Below, one piece after another: positions 22,584 to 33,345 of a stretch of 64,000 nt of DNA. This DNA comes from Arachnopeziza araneosa. Its lineage: Eukaryota > Ascomycota > Leotiomycetes > Helotiales > Arachnopezizaceae. The stretch covers positions 202,619 to 266,618 of the forward strand of contig QYAI01000056.1 of assembly GCA_003988855.1 (NCBI GenBank), written 5' to 3'. A model generated the notes under the pieces. It was not told the origin of the DNA. It did not search any database and saw only the letters and a program-made list of their open reading frames with translations. Positions within the stretch are counted from its first letter, which is position 1, and each line of letters starts with the position of its first letter. The position numbers were made by a program, and so were the translations under genes.

Positions 22584-24892
22584 ATGGCTGAAATAAATCG
22601 GGATATCAAGAACCACTATCTTTTTGAGATAGCCACTGAGGTTGCCAACCGAGGTAAGTTACACCAGAACCGTTACAATACCCCAGACTGACAAAAGAAA
22701 AGTGGGTGGAATTTACTCCGTTATTAAATCCAAGGCGCCAGTTACCACTGCCGAATATGGCGATCGTTACACCCTCATTGGGCCTCTCAATAAGCAATCG
22801 GTAGGTTTGCAGTTGGAATCATGTTCGCGACACCTGCTAATACTTACAGGCTGCTGTGGAAGTCGAAGCTCTAACCCCTACAAATCCGCAGCTCGCCCAA
22901 ACCATCGCTGCAATGGAGGAAAGAGGAATCGGGATGGTATATGGAAGATGGTTGATTGAAGGTGCTCCTAGAGTCCTCCTGATCGATACGAAGAGCGCAT
23001 ACAGGTTTCTAGACGAGTGGAAGGCGGATTTATGGAATACAGCTTCGATTCCTTGCCCGCCTGGAGATGACGAGACGAATGAAGCTGTGGTTTTTGGATA
23101 TCTTGTTGCTTGGTTCTTGGGAGAGGTAGGTCTATCATTCCACTTAATCCACCTAACTAACACGAAATAGTTTGTGGCACACGAGAAAACCAAAGCTGTC
23201 ATTGCACACTTTCACGAATGGTTATCTGGTGTAGCTCTTCCGCTCTGCAAAAAGCGCAGGATCGATGTTACCACAATTTTCACGACTCATGCAACCCTCC
23301 TTGGGCGATATCTTTGCGCCGGTTCGGTCGATTTTTACAATAACCTGCAATTCTTCGATGTGGATGCGGAAGCTGGAGCTCGTGGAATCTACCACAGATA
23401 CTGCATTGAACGTGCGGCAACACATTCTTGCGATGTTTTTACCACTGTTTCTCACATTACAGCATACGAATCGGAACATCTTCTAAAACGAAAGCCAGAT
23501 GGCGTGCTTCCCAATGGTCTCAATGTTACCAAATTCTCCGCCATGCACGAATTCCAAAATCTACATCAGCAAGCCAAAGAGAAGATTCACGATTTTGTTC
23601 GAGGCCACTTTTATGGACACAATGATTTCGACCCGGAAAATACTCTCTATTTCTTCACTGCAGGTCGATATGAATACCGGAATAAGGGTGTTGACATGTT
23701 CATTGAGTCCCTTGCACGATTGAACCATCGACTGAAGTCTGCTGGATCGAAAATGACTGTCGTTGCATTCATCATTATGCCAGCACAGACACAATCTCTA
23801 ACAGTAGAGGCACTGAAAGGACAAGCAGTTATCAAATCATTACGTGATACTGTGGATGTGATTGAGCGTGGTGTTGGAAAAAGAATATTCGAGAGAGCTC
23901 TCAAGTGGCACGACGGAGACCCAATGCCTGATGAGAAAGATCTGATTACGAGCCAAGACCGGATCCTTCTTCGCAGACGGCTGTTTGCTATGAAACGGAA
24001 TGGCCTTCCCCCAATTGTTACACACAATATGGCAAATGATAGCGAGGATCCAATTCTCAACCAGATTCGACGGGTTCAACTCTTCAACCACCCTACAGAC
24101 CGTGTCAAGATCGTTTTCCATCCCGAGTTCTTGAACTCTGCCAATCCCGTCCTTCCAATGGATTACGATGAGTTTGTCCGGGGTACTCATCTTGGTGTCT
24201 TCTCTTCCTACTACGAACCATGGGGTTACACACCAGCAGAATGTACGGTGATGGGTGTTCCATCAATCACTACCAACCTCTCCGGGTTTGGTTGCTACAT
24301 GGAGGAATTGATCGAGAATTCCACTGACTACGGAATTTATATCGTGGATCGTCGTATGAAGGGTGTTGATGACTCGGTCAATCAACTCACGTCATACATG
24401 TTCGACTTTGCAGGGAAATCTCGAAGACAACGTATCAACCAACGTAACCGAACGGAACGTCTCTCTGACCTATTAGACTGGAAGCGAATGGGAATGGAAT
24501 ACGTCAAGGCAAGACAACTTGCATTGAGAAGGGCATACCCAGCCAGTTTCAGTGATGATGAGGAAGACGATTTCATTCCTGGCATTGAGCAGAAGATATC
24601 GAGACCTTTCAGTGTGCCCGGTTCTCCTAGAGATAGAAGTGGCATGATGACACCAGGTGATTTTGCTAGTCTGCAAGAAGGCAGAGAAGGGTTGAGCACG
24701 GAAGATTATGTCGCTTGGAAATTGCCGTGAGTTCTTCGATCAAAGGAAGCGATAAGAAATAAGCTAATTGTGAATCATAGTGAGGAAGAAGATCCAGAGG
24801 AATATCCATTTCCACTTACATTGAGATCGAAGAGACCCCAAGGACCAACCAGTCCAGCTGAAGGAGTCATCACAAATGGAAATGGAGTTTAG
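22584..24892 (+). CDS. gsy1: glycogen [starch] synthase, GT3 family
   Basis: Five exons: 22584-22653, 22703-22800, 22850-23125, 23171-24726, 24781-24892 (2112 nt, 703 aa); phases 1, 0, 0, 2 close exactly. The UDP-glucose loop near the N-terminus reads EVANRVGGIYSVIKSKAP. Other GT3 hallmarks are HFHEWLSG, TTHATLLGRYLCAG, the catalytic-type block GVFSSYYEPWGYTPAECTVM with its E-x7-E, and the Arg cluster SRRQRINQRNRTERLSDLL that binds glucose-6-phosphate. The C-tail has Ser/Pro phosphorylation-type sites (RPFSVPGSPRDRSG) expected to control activity. It extends alpha-1,4-glucan from UDP-glucose in the cytosol, primed by glycogenin. The length is normal and the sequence intact. Confidence 0.97.
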
Positions 24893-25835
24893 GTGGTCGA
24901 TTCGTCGAAGAGTTTGGAGCTCAAGGTAAAGATTGAATCGAGCAGGTTGAACCTATGAGACTGTAGTTGGGAAGGGTAGAGGTGACGTGGGATGAGATAA
25001 CTAATCATGTAACAAGACGCACACACATGTTTCCTTCTTCATAGCGCATTTCTCTCATTACTATGTTGCTCATTTTCGTTGTATTTTTCTTTCTCTATCA
25101 TGTGTTGTACGTCGCATTGCGTTGCATCATCCATCGATAAGTCGATCCTTGTCATAACTAAAATTGAGTGAATGGGGAATGAAACTGGATTTTTATCGTT
25201 GTACATCTTTGTTCGGTCCGACGTTTGCCATCTGCAATGAGATGTAGCATTTAAATTGTGTTGTGCGGTATCAGGAGATGGGATAGTACGCACAAGTGAT
25301 TGCTGATCTAGTTAGGAGGAAGAAAAAGTCCGAGGAGAAGCAAAAGCTTTCTGCAATTATTTGCTCAAGGTGTTCCCTGCCTTGAATCTGCTTAGCAAGA
25401 ATCTTGGAATTAGTCAGTTAGCAAAATGACGACGTAGAGCTCATATAAGAATAGGTAGTTTCCGAACAAAAGGATCTCGCGTTGCAACTCAAACATTTCC
25501 TCGCGCAAAGATCGGAACCAACCACCTATCCGCTCTCGTTCCTTATTTTAAGTAGCTAGGCGTCTGCGGAGCGGGGTTTATGTATGAAAGGCTTGTTTCC
25601 TTCGCCTTGACGTCAAAGAAAGTTTCCGTGGCGTTTGTTCATGTATGAGTGGCATTAGCTCCGACCAACACCCTCGTAATCGCCAGCAGTCCTTGAATTG
25701 GGTTAGTCAGCTGGCCGCATCGATCCCGGCATCCCGAATCTCGAGCCGCACCGCATCTCACCCATCTTCTCCTCAAAATTCACCTTCTTTCTCTTTACCA
25801 ATTTAGGAATTGACACCTCCCATCGTCTCTTCAAA
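24893..25835. other. intergenic, gsy1 3' flank and SNG1-like promoter
   Basis: 0.94 kb, no gene supported. The last 100 bp before 25836 are a C/T-rich leader. One chance-level TTTGCTCA lies at 25360. Confidence 0.4.
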
Positions 25836-27428
25836 ATGGCCAGACCTCATCTCGCATCGCGGTGGTGGCCCAAAGCCCATCAAGACCGTGTCCATGGCAT
25901 GGAGCCACGCCTCCAGCCAATGAGAAAGAAGTTTCTCAAAGCAGCATTCATCAACTTTGGTCTTCTTCAACTACTCTTTCTCGGCCTCTTTGCCTACATC
26001 TTTGGCGCTTTGTATCAGCAGGGTGGACACACTCATAATTTGAATGTGTTATTTGTGGATTATGATGGTGGGGCGGTAGGACAAGCGATCCGGCATGCTT
26101 ATGCTACTTTGGAAGGGCAGGGATTTCCTACTCTCCAGGAAAAACCAACAAGTGCCTACGCGATCGAGGATTTAAGAGACACCACTTGTAAGGCAAAGAA
26201 TTGGGCAGCGCTGTACACCACCCCTGGGGCCAGTGCAAGACTAGAAGCTGCGTTGAGTGGTTTGACTGCATCAACCTACAACCGTTCAGATGTATTGACT
26301 TATGTCTGGAATGAAGTACGCTACTCCGCTATCCTGGACTCAGCTATTGCTACAAACCTACAAACACTATCTTCAGCAGCGCGCACTGCCTATCTTAGCA
26401 ACAACACCATTAGTGCCCTCTCTACCAGCAATCCTGCTGCTGTCTCCGTCTTCGCAAATCCCTGGATCTTAGCCGACATCAATATTCAACCCACCACGCA
26501 AGGCTCACGAGCAATATACAACACTTTGGTGATAATCCTAATCCTCATCCAAGAGTTCTTCTACATAGGAACCATCAACGGTCTATACGCCGCCTTCAAG
26601 ATCTTCGCCCAACTCTACCCTCACCGCATCATCATATACCGTAATATCATCTCCCTAGCCTACACCTTCGTCGGCTCTCTGTGCACCATAGGAATGATCT
26701 GGGCATTCCGTGCAGGTTGGAATGTCAACGGTGTTCAGTTCGTTTTGAGTTGGATGGTATTGTGGCTCTTCGCTCACGCCAATTTCCTAGCATTCGACGT
26801 CTTCACCGTCTGGATCCCCGCTCAATTCGTACCGATGGCATTGATCAGTTGGGTCGTTTTAAATGTCACTAGTATTCTTCTTCCATTCGAACTCAGTCCG
26901 GCATTCTACAGATGGGCTTACGCTATGCCTGCTCATGAAGTGTATGTCACTCTTACCGATATCTGGTCTAGAGGGTGTAACCCACAATTACACTACACAC
27001 TCCCCATTCTCTTCGTCCTGGAGATTCTCGGATTGTTTGGCAGTGCGCTCGGCGTATACAGACGATGCCACTATGCTATTCTCGCCAAAGAAGCCGAAGA
27101 AAAGGCCTTCCAAGAAAGGATCAGCTCAGCAGTTGCATTCGAAAGAGGCAAGGCGGAAGGACGGAGAGCAACACTGGTTAATTTGGAACAAGCAAGGAGT
27201 GCAGCAACAGCGGGAGGAATGGAGAAGAAAGAATCCCAATCTCCTTCTGAACCTTCCGAAATCGAACCAAAACCAGAGGCTGATGTGGAAGCTGATGCCG
27301 CGGAAGAGAGAGCGGAGTTGGCTTCTGTGATACGGTCTGAAGATGATGAGTTCAGGAGACAGCAGACGAGAAGTAGTCGGGTAAACTTTGGACCGTCATT
27401 TGATCTGGCTTATCGGGATGATTCTTAG
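25836..27428 (+). CDS. SNG1-like membrane protein (DUF3533)
   Basis: Intronless, 530 aa. Domain order: short basic N-tail; TM helix at about 37-58 (AAFINFGLLQLLFLGLFAYI); an extracytosolic domain of about 165 residues with NVLFVDYDGGAVG, two cysteine-poor lobes and several N-glycosylation sites; then five hydrophobic segments from residue 225 to 410 (RAIYNTLVIILILIQEFFYI onward). A charged C-terminal tail rich in Glu ends DLAYRDDS. This is the arrangement of yeast Sng1 (nitrosoguanidine resistance) and relatives, related to ABC-2-type permeases without an ATPase; the function may be lipid asymmetry or drug resistance. Start at 25836 is the first ATG after a pyrimidine-rich leader. Confidence 0.88.
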   Translation: MARPHLASRWWPKAHQDRVHGMEPRLQPMRKKFLKAAFINFGLLQLLFLGLFAYIFGALYQQGGHTHNLNVLFVDYDGGAVGQAIRHAYATLEGQGFPTLQEKPTSAYAIEDLRDTTCKAKNWAALYTTPGASARLEAALSGLTASTYNRSDVLTYVWNEVRYSAILDSAIATNLQTLSSAARTAYLSNNTISALSTSNPAAVSVFANPWILADINIQPTTQGSRAIYNTLVIILILIQEFFYIGTINGLYAAFKIFAQLYPHRIIIYRNIISLAYTFVGSLCTIGMIWAFRAGWNVNGVQFVLSWMVLWLFAHANFLAFDVFTVWIPAQFVPMALISWVVLNVTSILLPFELSPAFYRWAYAMPAHEVYVTLTDIWSRGCNPQLHYTLPILFVLEILGLFGSALGVYRRCHYAILAKEAEEKAFQERISSAVAFERGKAEGRRATLVNLEQARSAATAGGMEKKESQSPSEPSEIEPKPEADVEADAAEERAELASVIRSEDDEFRRQQTRSSRVNFGPSFDLAYRDDS

Positions 27429-28245
27429 GGTGAGGTTGATCGAGTTTATATCTGCTTTGTTGGGTATCTAGGTTGGCAGTCAGGAGGAAACACTCTCCAT
27501 ATATTGTCATTGTCATTCTTTTAATTTTGCCACGTCAAATTAATATCCAGACCGACCAGATCTGTTCAACAATTGTTGTCTTCTAATTTTCACTTATCTA
27601 GTAGCATTGATACGGAGCGATGAACAAATCATGTCTCAATTCTATTCCCTTGATTACCCTTCAGAATCAGAAAAGGCTTCATCATGCGCAAAGTCTAACT
27701 TGCAGACTCCAAAGAGTCCTCTGACACCTCCTCAATTCCTGTCCTAGATCCTCAAACATCCTCAGTTATCATCTACCCACAACCGGAATCGTATACCGAA
27801 AGACACAAATACATGTCTTGCTCGCGCCAACTAGCCACACTGAACCCTTGTCTCCCTAACGCTACTAGACCCGCCAAGTCACCCAACTCATCCAACCCTA
27901 GCCCGGTCCCGAGCCGATCCCGATCCCGATCCCAATCCGGTAAGTCAGTCCAATCTTGCCTTTAGCCCCGGGAATTGCCTTTATGCAAACTAGCCAAACC
28001 TAAACCAAACAAGCCTAAACTGAACCCAAGATCGCGTTGGACTCATTTGCAATATCACAAACTCTACATCTAGTCACGTTGGTGCCTGGTAAGTTGAGCG
28101 CTGGTGTTGATGTTGGTGTTGGTGTCGATGGGAATACACACAGCTAAGATTGCAAACACTATGTAAGCACGAGTGGAAATTCGAACTCCCCAGCTTAATC
28201 TAGTCTCAGGAACGGCACCCACGAGATCTTTATGGCCAAGGCCTA

Positions 28246-28355
28246 ATTCACGACTTGTTTCCACGAAGGAGTCCTGCATGGCTTCTATCGCCTGGCTCTG
28301 ATCCAGATTATTGTATTGTAATTTCCTGCGCTCTCACATCGATGCGCGTAGGCAT
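28246..28355 (+). repeat. dispersed repeat copy (family A)
   Basis: It matches 36070-36178 over about 110 bp: a TTTCCAC-AAGGAGTCCTGCATG block, then CTTCTAT and TGGCTCTGAT and, further on, TAATTTCCTGCGCTCTCA. Differences are mainly transitions. On the opposite strand both copies begin a short ORF with MQDSFVE, so it may be debris of a coding element. Confidence 0.6.
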
Positions 28356-28904
28356 GGGTCACAGATGTCTTACCACTGGCCACCACGGCCGTAGAGGGCA
28401 AATGCACGAAGCTCATCTGCGTCCAGAGGTTGGGTGGGATCTGATTTGGCGAGGGGATGGGCAGTGTGAGGACTGTCCGTGGTGGACGGGATTGAAGTAA
28501 AGACGTTGGGAAATCGAAAGCTGTTCTTGGGATGGAGAAGGGGTCTGGCTTCGCTATACACCTTCTTCTACCCGTCTTTGCTCCTGCTGTGTCGTGCTCT
28601 TTGTTGTTGAGCTAGAGTGGGTTGGAGCTCGAGCTGTGAAGGGCAATTGTACCGTTCACCTGGAACAGGCTTCTATTGGCATTTAAATCCGTCAAAGGGG
28701 GTGATTCCACAAATCTAAACCGATCAGTTCTGGCCATTGACCCAACCCCCAAACTGCTGGGTCCAGACGTTTGGAGGTTTTGTACCAGGCCGCAAATCCA
28801 AGAGTTTGGATATTTCAATCCAGATGCGGGGAGGAGGTTGGAATCCTAGGGAGCACCACTCTACTGGCTCATACCACGAGAAATGGCAGAAAAGCGTCTC
28901 AATC

Positions 28905-29090
28905 TGGCTCTCGAATTTGCTCAAAATGTCTCGTCTGTATCCTGATGTGCATAGCGCCAAGTTGGACCGCCGAACTACGGGTGCGGACTTTGATACTTGA
29001 CGTTCAATGATCTGGCTCTCCAATCTGCTCAAAACATCTCGTCGGCGAACTAGCGTGCATATTGCTAAGTTGGACTGCAAACCATGGACT
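28905..29090 (+). repeat. imperfect tandem duplication (unit about 107 bp) in reductase-1 promoter
   Basis: Two copies share TGGCTCTC-AAT-TGCTCAAAA, then a CTCGTC block, a GTGCATA block and AAGTTGGAC. Copy 1 starts near 28905, copy 2 near 29012. Each carries a TGCTCA core: TTTGCTCA at 28916-28923 and TCTGCTCA at 29024-29031. Confidence 0.6.
28916..28923 (+). promoter_or_regulatory. candidate copper-response element TTTGCTCA
   Basis: Exact match to the Mac1-type copper-response motif known from yeast CTR and FRE promoters, about 310 bp upstream of the reductase-1 ATG. A TTGCTCA follows at 29090-29096. The same 8-mer also occurs at 17692 and 25360, away from metal genes, so a single hit is weak evidence. 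Confidence 0.35.
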
Positions 29091-29230
29091 TGCTCATCAG
29101 CATCACCATGTCGCCATGCAAAGATATATGATCAACAATACATGCACACAATGTTAAGACGAGCAAGCTTGCATCTCGGCTTGATTCTAAACATCCTCAA
29201 TTCGAAGTCTGATCCATTCACGCTAGGATC

Positions 29231-31395
29231 ATGAGGTCTTTTTCATCCACCTTGTCAATATGCTTTCTGGCAACGTCCGTCACCGCCCAGATGGGCCTCA
29301 CAGGCCTTCCAACTAATGACTATGACCCTGTATGCGCAATGGCCTGTGTGCGCTGTCTGTATACATTGAGCGTGTCGTGCTCCACGGACGGTGGTACCCT
29401 TGGGATGGTCACCCTTACGACAACCCCGGAGTGCTGGGCTACCAATGATGCATACCTCACCTCTCTGGCCTATTGTATAAAGACCGGGTGCACCAAGTAC
29501 AACATTCTCAACTCAAAGTTCGAGTCCTTCTGGGAACTCCAAGCTACTGGGCAGTCCAATGCCGGTGTCAAGACTGTTCCCGCAAAATGGTCCTATGCAG
29601 AGGCGCTTGAAAAGCTCTCTTCACCACCCAATGTCACGCTGGCTGCGAACGCCACTTGGTTGAATCAGACTTCTCTGGTCAACCCAGCAACCTACGCTAT
29701 GCAATACAATGTATTGTACGCCGTCCATCGCGAAACAGCGTTTGAGAACCTCTCTGGGTAAGGCTCTCCACCGATTTTGATAAATCTACGGCCTAGCACG
29801 GGCTAAAATCATGCGAAATGTTTCTTGACCGCTGACATGGGAGCTCTAGTGTGATAATTCTCTGCATCAGCTTTGCAGTTCCTATACTGCTTACTTGGCT
29901 TGGATCTCTTCCAATCCTCGGTAGGCTCATGCGGAATATCAGACCATATCTCCTGTGGCCCAGCACCATTGGAACATATTCGGTTCGACCACTGCCGTTC
30001 CTCCTTGGCAATGCTCCAACCGTTGGTCAAGCACTCTACGTTGCCATGTTCAGCATCCTGACACTTGTTTTGTGTTGCGTGAATTATAAGGCATACCAGC
30101 CGAGTGCATGGTATGCTAGCTCTTACTACGAGATTTTTGCATACGTGATGTATCGCACTGGAGAAATTGCATATATAATTTTGCCTCTTATTCTCTTGTT
30201 TGCATCACGCAACAACATTTTTCAATGGTTAACCAACTGGTCACGCTCGACTTATCTGGTGCTTCACCGCTGGATCGCCCGAGTCTTTGCCCTGCTAGCA
30301 ATACTTCACTCTATCCTGGCTGTCATTTTGTACAAGAAGGAGGGTAATTACGCAATGGAAGCTATGAAATCTTATTGGAAATGGGGAATAGCTGCTACTG
30401 TCATGACTGTTATCCTCGCTTTCTTCAGTGGCCTCCCTTTCCGCATATTATTTTACGAGATTTGGCTCATAGCTCATATTGTTCTTTCTGTTATCTTGAT
30501 TGTTGGTTGCTGGTATCACGCCTACGATCTGTACGCATTCCTTGGAGGGGTCTTCTATTTCCTCTGTGCCGCGTCTTCGGTTTGGTTCTTTGATAGATTG
30601 GCAAGAGTGGCGCGCCTGTTCATCATGGGACCACGCCGCGCAAAGGTTACAGAGCTGGGCGGTAACTATGTACGCATCGACATTCCGGCAGTTCGCTGGG
30701 GCTCGGATGCCGGAAAGCACGTCTACGTCTACTTTCCCACCCTCCGACCACTACTGTTTTGGGAGAACCATCCATTCTCGGTCTTGCCAACTCACTTGTT
30801 GTTTGGCCCCCAAATCAATCGCCGGCAAAGCGATAGCCAGACCTCCAGAGACTTGTCACACGACATCGAGAAGGAAGACAGGGTCAAGACCAAAACCCGA
30901 ACGGTGCAACAGCATCCTGGAGCCGGCTTGACAATGTACGTCAGAAAGGTAACGGGCATGACCAAAAACTTGCAGGCAAATAGTAGCCTGCTCACCTTTG
31001 TGGAAGGACCTTATCCAAACAACTCAAGCACGGCAATCCTTCGTTGCGATCGAGTCTTGCTCATTTGCGGAGGGATTGGCATCACAGGTCTCCTCCCATT
31101 TGCCCATAATCATTGGAACGTGAAGCTCGCTTGGTGTCTCAAGGAATCAGCCAAATGCATATACGATGATTTAGCACCGGCTCTCGCTGGAATTGCAGAC
31201 AAGGACATTAGAATTGGCTCGAGACTTGACTTTGGGCAGCTTATTGCCGAGGAAGCTGCTGCTGGGTGGGAAAGAGTTGGTGTAGTGGCTTGCGGGCCAG
31301 GTGGTCTATGTGACGAGGTCAGGGCTGTCGTTATCAGAGCTGCCAAAAATCACAAGACTGAGTTTGAGCTCGAGATTGAGTCATATTCGTGGTAG
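29231..31395 (+). CDS. ferric/cupric reductase (FRE family) 1
   Basis: Two exons: 29231-29757 and 29850-31395 (2073 nt, 690 aa); intron GTAAGG..TCTAG, phase 2. A signal peptide (MRSFSSTLSICFLATSVTA) precedes a Cys-containing external domain of about 150 residues with N-glycosylation sites. The ferric-reductase membrane core follows, with two bis-heme histidine pairs, each H-x13-H (LHRWIARVFALLAILH and HIVLSVILIVGCWYH). FAD site: ENHPFSVLP. NADPH site: GGIGITGLLPF and the C-terminal ACGPGG. The product ends IESYSW. It is a plasma-membrane metalloreductase that lowers Fe(III)/Cu(II) for uptake. The neighbouring Ctr copper transporter and second FRE gene suggest copper use. All catalytic motifs are intact. 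Confidence 0.93.
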
Positions 31396-32218
31396 AGACT
31401 GTAACTTCTGGGCATCTTTCTACAGAAGCGGTTGGATTTGGTGGTTCATCTGGAGTTGAACCTCTGGTTGACCTTGTCAACCACGAAGTGCCAAAGAGCT
31501 TGATGAAATGAATGAAGATGCATTTTAATAAAGAGTCGTACACTCATTTTATGAGTCCTCACTGTTGATTGTATAATAGTGTCTACTTAGAAGGAGTTGA
31601 GCAGGTCATTTTGTTATCATCATTCTTGCCCTTGTCGCTTAATCTTCCGTAATTTAACTAACAGTCTTCATCGTATTGTGCATGGCTACTGTCATTAGTG
31701 GGCTTTGAGATTCTTTTGATAGGACCAATGTTCACGCTCGTTCAAAGCTTCCTTGAATCGTCAGGCACCAACACAGCCGCATTCCAAAATCACAAAATTT
31801 TCCTGGACCTATATCTATAGTATTTTGAATTTGATAGCAACCGCTAATATGATTAAGAACAACACAAATATCCATTCAGGAGCGGTACAAGTCGGCGTCG
31901 AGCTTTTCAACAAAGTGGCTCCGACTAATAAAACATCCAGCCCGATGTCAAAACTAGTCTCCTTGATACCGCCTATCGCGTCAACATCCATTGTAATTAA
32001 TAATAGATCATCCAGCAAAGTATTTCGACCAGCGTAGCCCCTATGCTCTTTGATACTGATATCTCACCACGTTCTACATATAAAAACATAATTAGGCCCT
32101 CTGACCATCTCACGGAATGCCGTCTTTTGCAACTATCAACACTATACTAAGCTGGTATCATGAGCCTCAACACACCGATAGGAAGACCTATGGTAATCTA
32201 AAGGCTAGAAAATACTTT
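31396..32218. other. convergent 3' region, reductase 1 / Ctr
   Basis: About 820 bp. A 58-codon ORF on - (starting MDVDAIGG, 31991-31815) ends in a hydrophobic segment (IFVLFLIILAVAIKF), but it has no splice or promoter support and is not called as a gene. Confidence 0.4.
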
Positions 32219-32830
32219 TTAATGTGCCGATGAGTAGGCAATGAACCGACCAAACACCACGCTCCCGACGAAAATGCCAGCCAACACACTCAGGAAGTAT
32301 CCAACATTCATGGTCATGACCGCAATCACGCTTAGTCAGTATTAGCAGGTCTGTCAGTGATTTATTTTCCAGAGTGGCACGCACAGTAGATATCCCACGC
32401 CCGCGAGCACAACGTCAATCGATCCTAGCAAAATTGCCTCTCTTGCTCGCCATTGATGCTGAATCAACTTCTCCTCCCGGTACGATTCATACGCTATAGC
32501 ACCATTGCGGCGGGCATCGATAGCAGCCAACAGCCGATAAAAATGGACTCGAATAGCCAAAAGGGCTCTGAAGATTGCCGCAAATGCGATCAAGAAGATA
32601 CATGTTCCTGCGTACTGGCCAACGGTGCCAGGTGTCCAGCCCATTGAGTAGAGAGGCGTGGCCGAGGAGGTGAAGAAGGTCATTGCCATGGAATCCATCC
32701 CCATCATTGCATCGGGCGACGTTGACATCGGAGAACTGGTTGAGCTGGCCATCGGCATGCCTGATATTGTGCTGGTTGGTGACATGGACATGGACATCGA
32801 GCCTGTTGAGCTCATCATTGACATATCCAT
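32219..32830 (-). CDS. Ctr-type copper transporter
   Basis: Two exons: 32830-32385 and 32330-32219 (558 nt, 185 aa), intron GTGCGT..TAAG with CTGAC branch. The start is the ATG at 32830; the frame is open further upstream but without ATG. The N-terminus is Met-rich (MDMSMMSSTGSMSMSMSP, later MGMDSMAMTFF), typical copper-collecting Mets motifs. TM1 is near residues 80-100, a cytosolic loop with RREA-like charges follows, then TM2 and TM3. TM2-TM3 read AVMTMNVGYFLSVLAGIFVG with the GxxxG packing motif. The first Met of the conserved MxxxM filter appears to be Val (VIAVM). Family members form trimers importing Cu(I) across the plasma membrane; two adjacent reductases would supply Cu(I). Confidence 0.92.
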
Positions 32831-33345
32831 GGCTGGCTGGGTGAGCAAAGAATATTAGAATGCGCAAAGCATTTATCTGGATGCTTCATCTCTACCACCG
32901 CAGCTAGGTAGATCTTCGTATTATGTTGTGTGCCAAGATGCCCGATCCCGACTTACTGCCGATTTCTCAGTCATTCGGTCCTAGCTTGGTGATGATGCCT
33001 CCAAGTCCACGGACGAAACTTGCTCAAATGCGTGCACATCTCATCTTTTCATTGGTGGTGTCCACCAAACTTTAGGGAAATGTTCCCTAATTTGCGCGAA
33101 TTTGAGTAAGATTTTTGGTATCTAGAAGGACTTGACAGACTGCTCTTTGTCACGTCGTTTTTCCAATGAAGTGGGGCTCAAAAGCCGAAACGTTCTTGAT
33201 GCCATGTAGCAATATATTGCTTAAACATCCAAGCTGCTGCTATCCTTAAACCCGACGTATAATTCGAATCGCTCGCCAGCACTTAGACCGCGATAACGAA
33301 CCATCCGCGCAGCTTAGCAATTGTCATAAAAACAGCTACAAAAAG
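32831..33345. promoter_or_regulatory. divergent promoter region, Ctr / reductase 2
   Basis: 515 bp between two divergent start codons. It holds TTTGCTCA on the - strand at 32849-32842 (only 12 nt before the Ctr ATG) and TTGCTCA on + at 33020-33026. Both resemble Mac1-type copper-response elements. Joint copper-dependent control of the pair is an inference. Confidence 0.45.

Larger units (their letters stand above)
27429..29230. other. repeat-bearing intergenic region upstream of reductase 1
   Basis: 1.8 kb without a supported gene. It holds GATCCC repeats (27912-27937), a GGTGTT-type run (28083-28130), a dispersed-repeat copy (28246-28355) and an imperfect tandem duplication (28905-29090) just upstream of the ferric reductase. 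ORFs of 60-118 codons here come from the repeats. Confidence 0.45.

Noticed and set aside
31815..32037. Small hydrophobic ORF between reductase 1 and Ctr
   Set aside because: 58 codons from the first ATG, an equally open ORF on the other strand, and no splice or promoter support.
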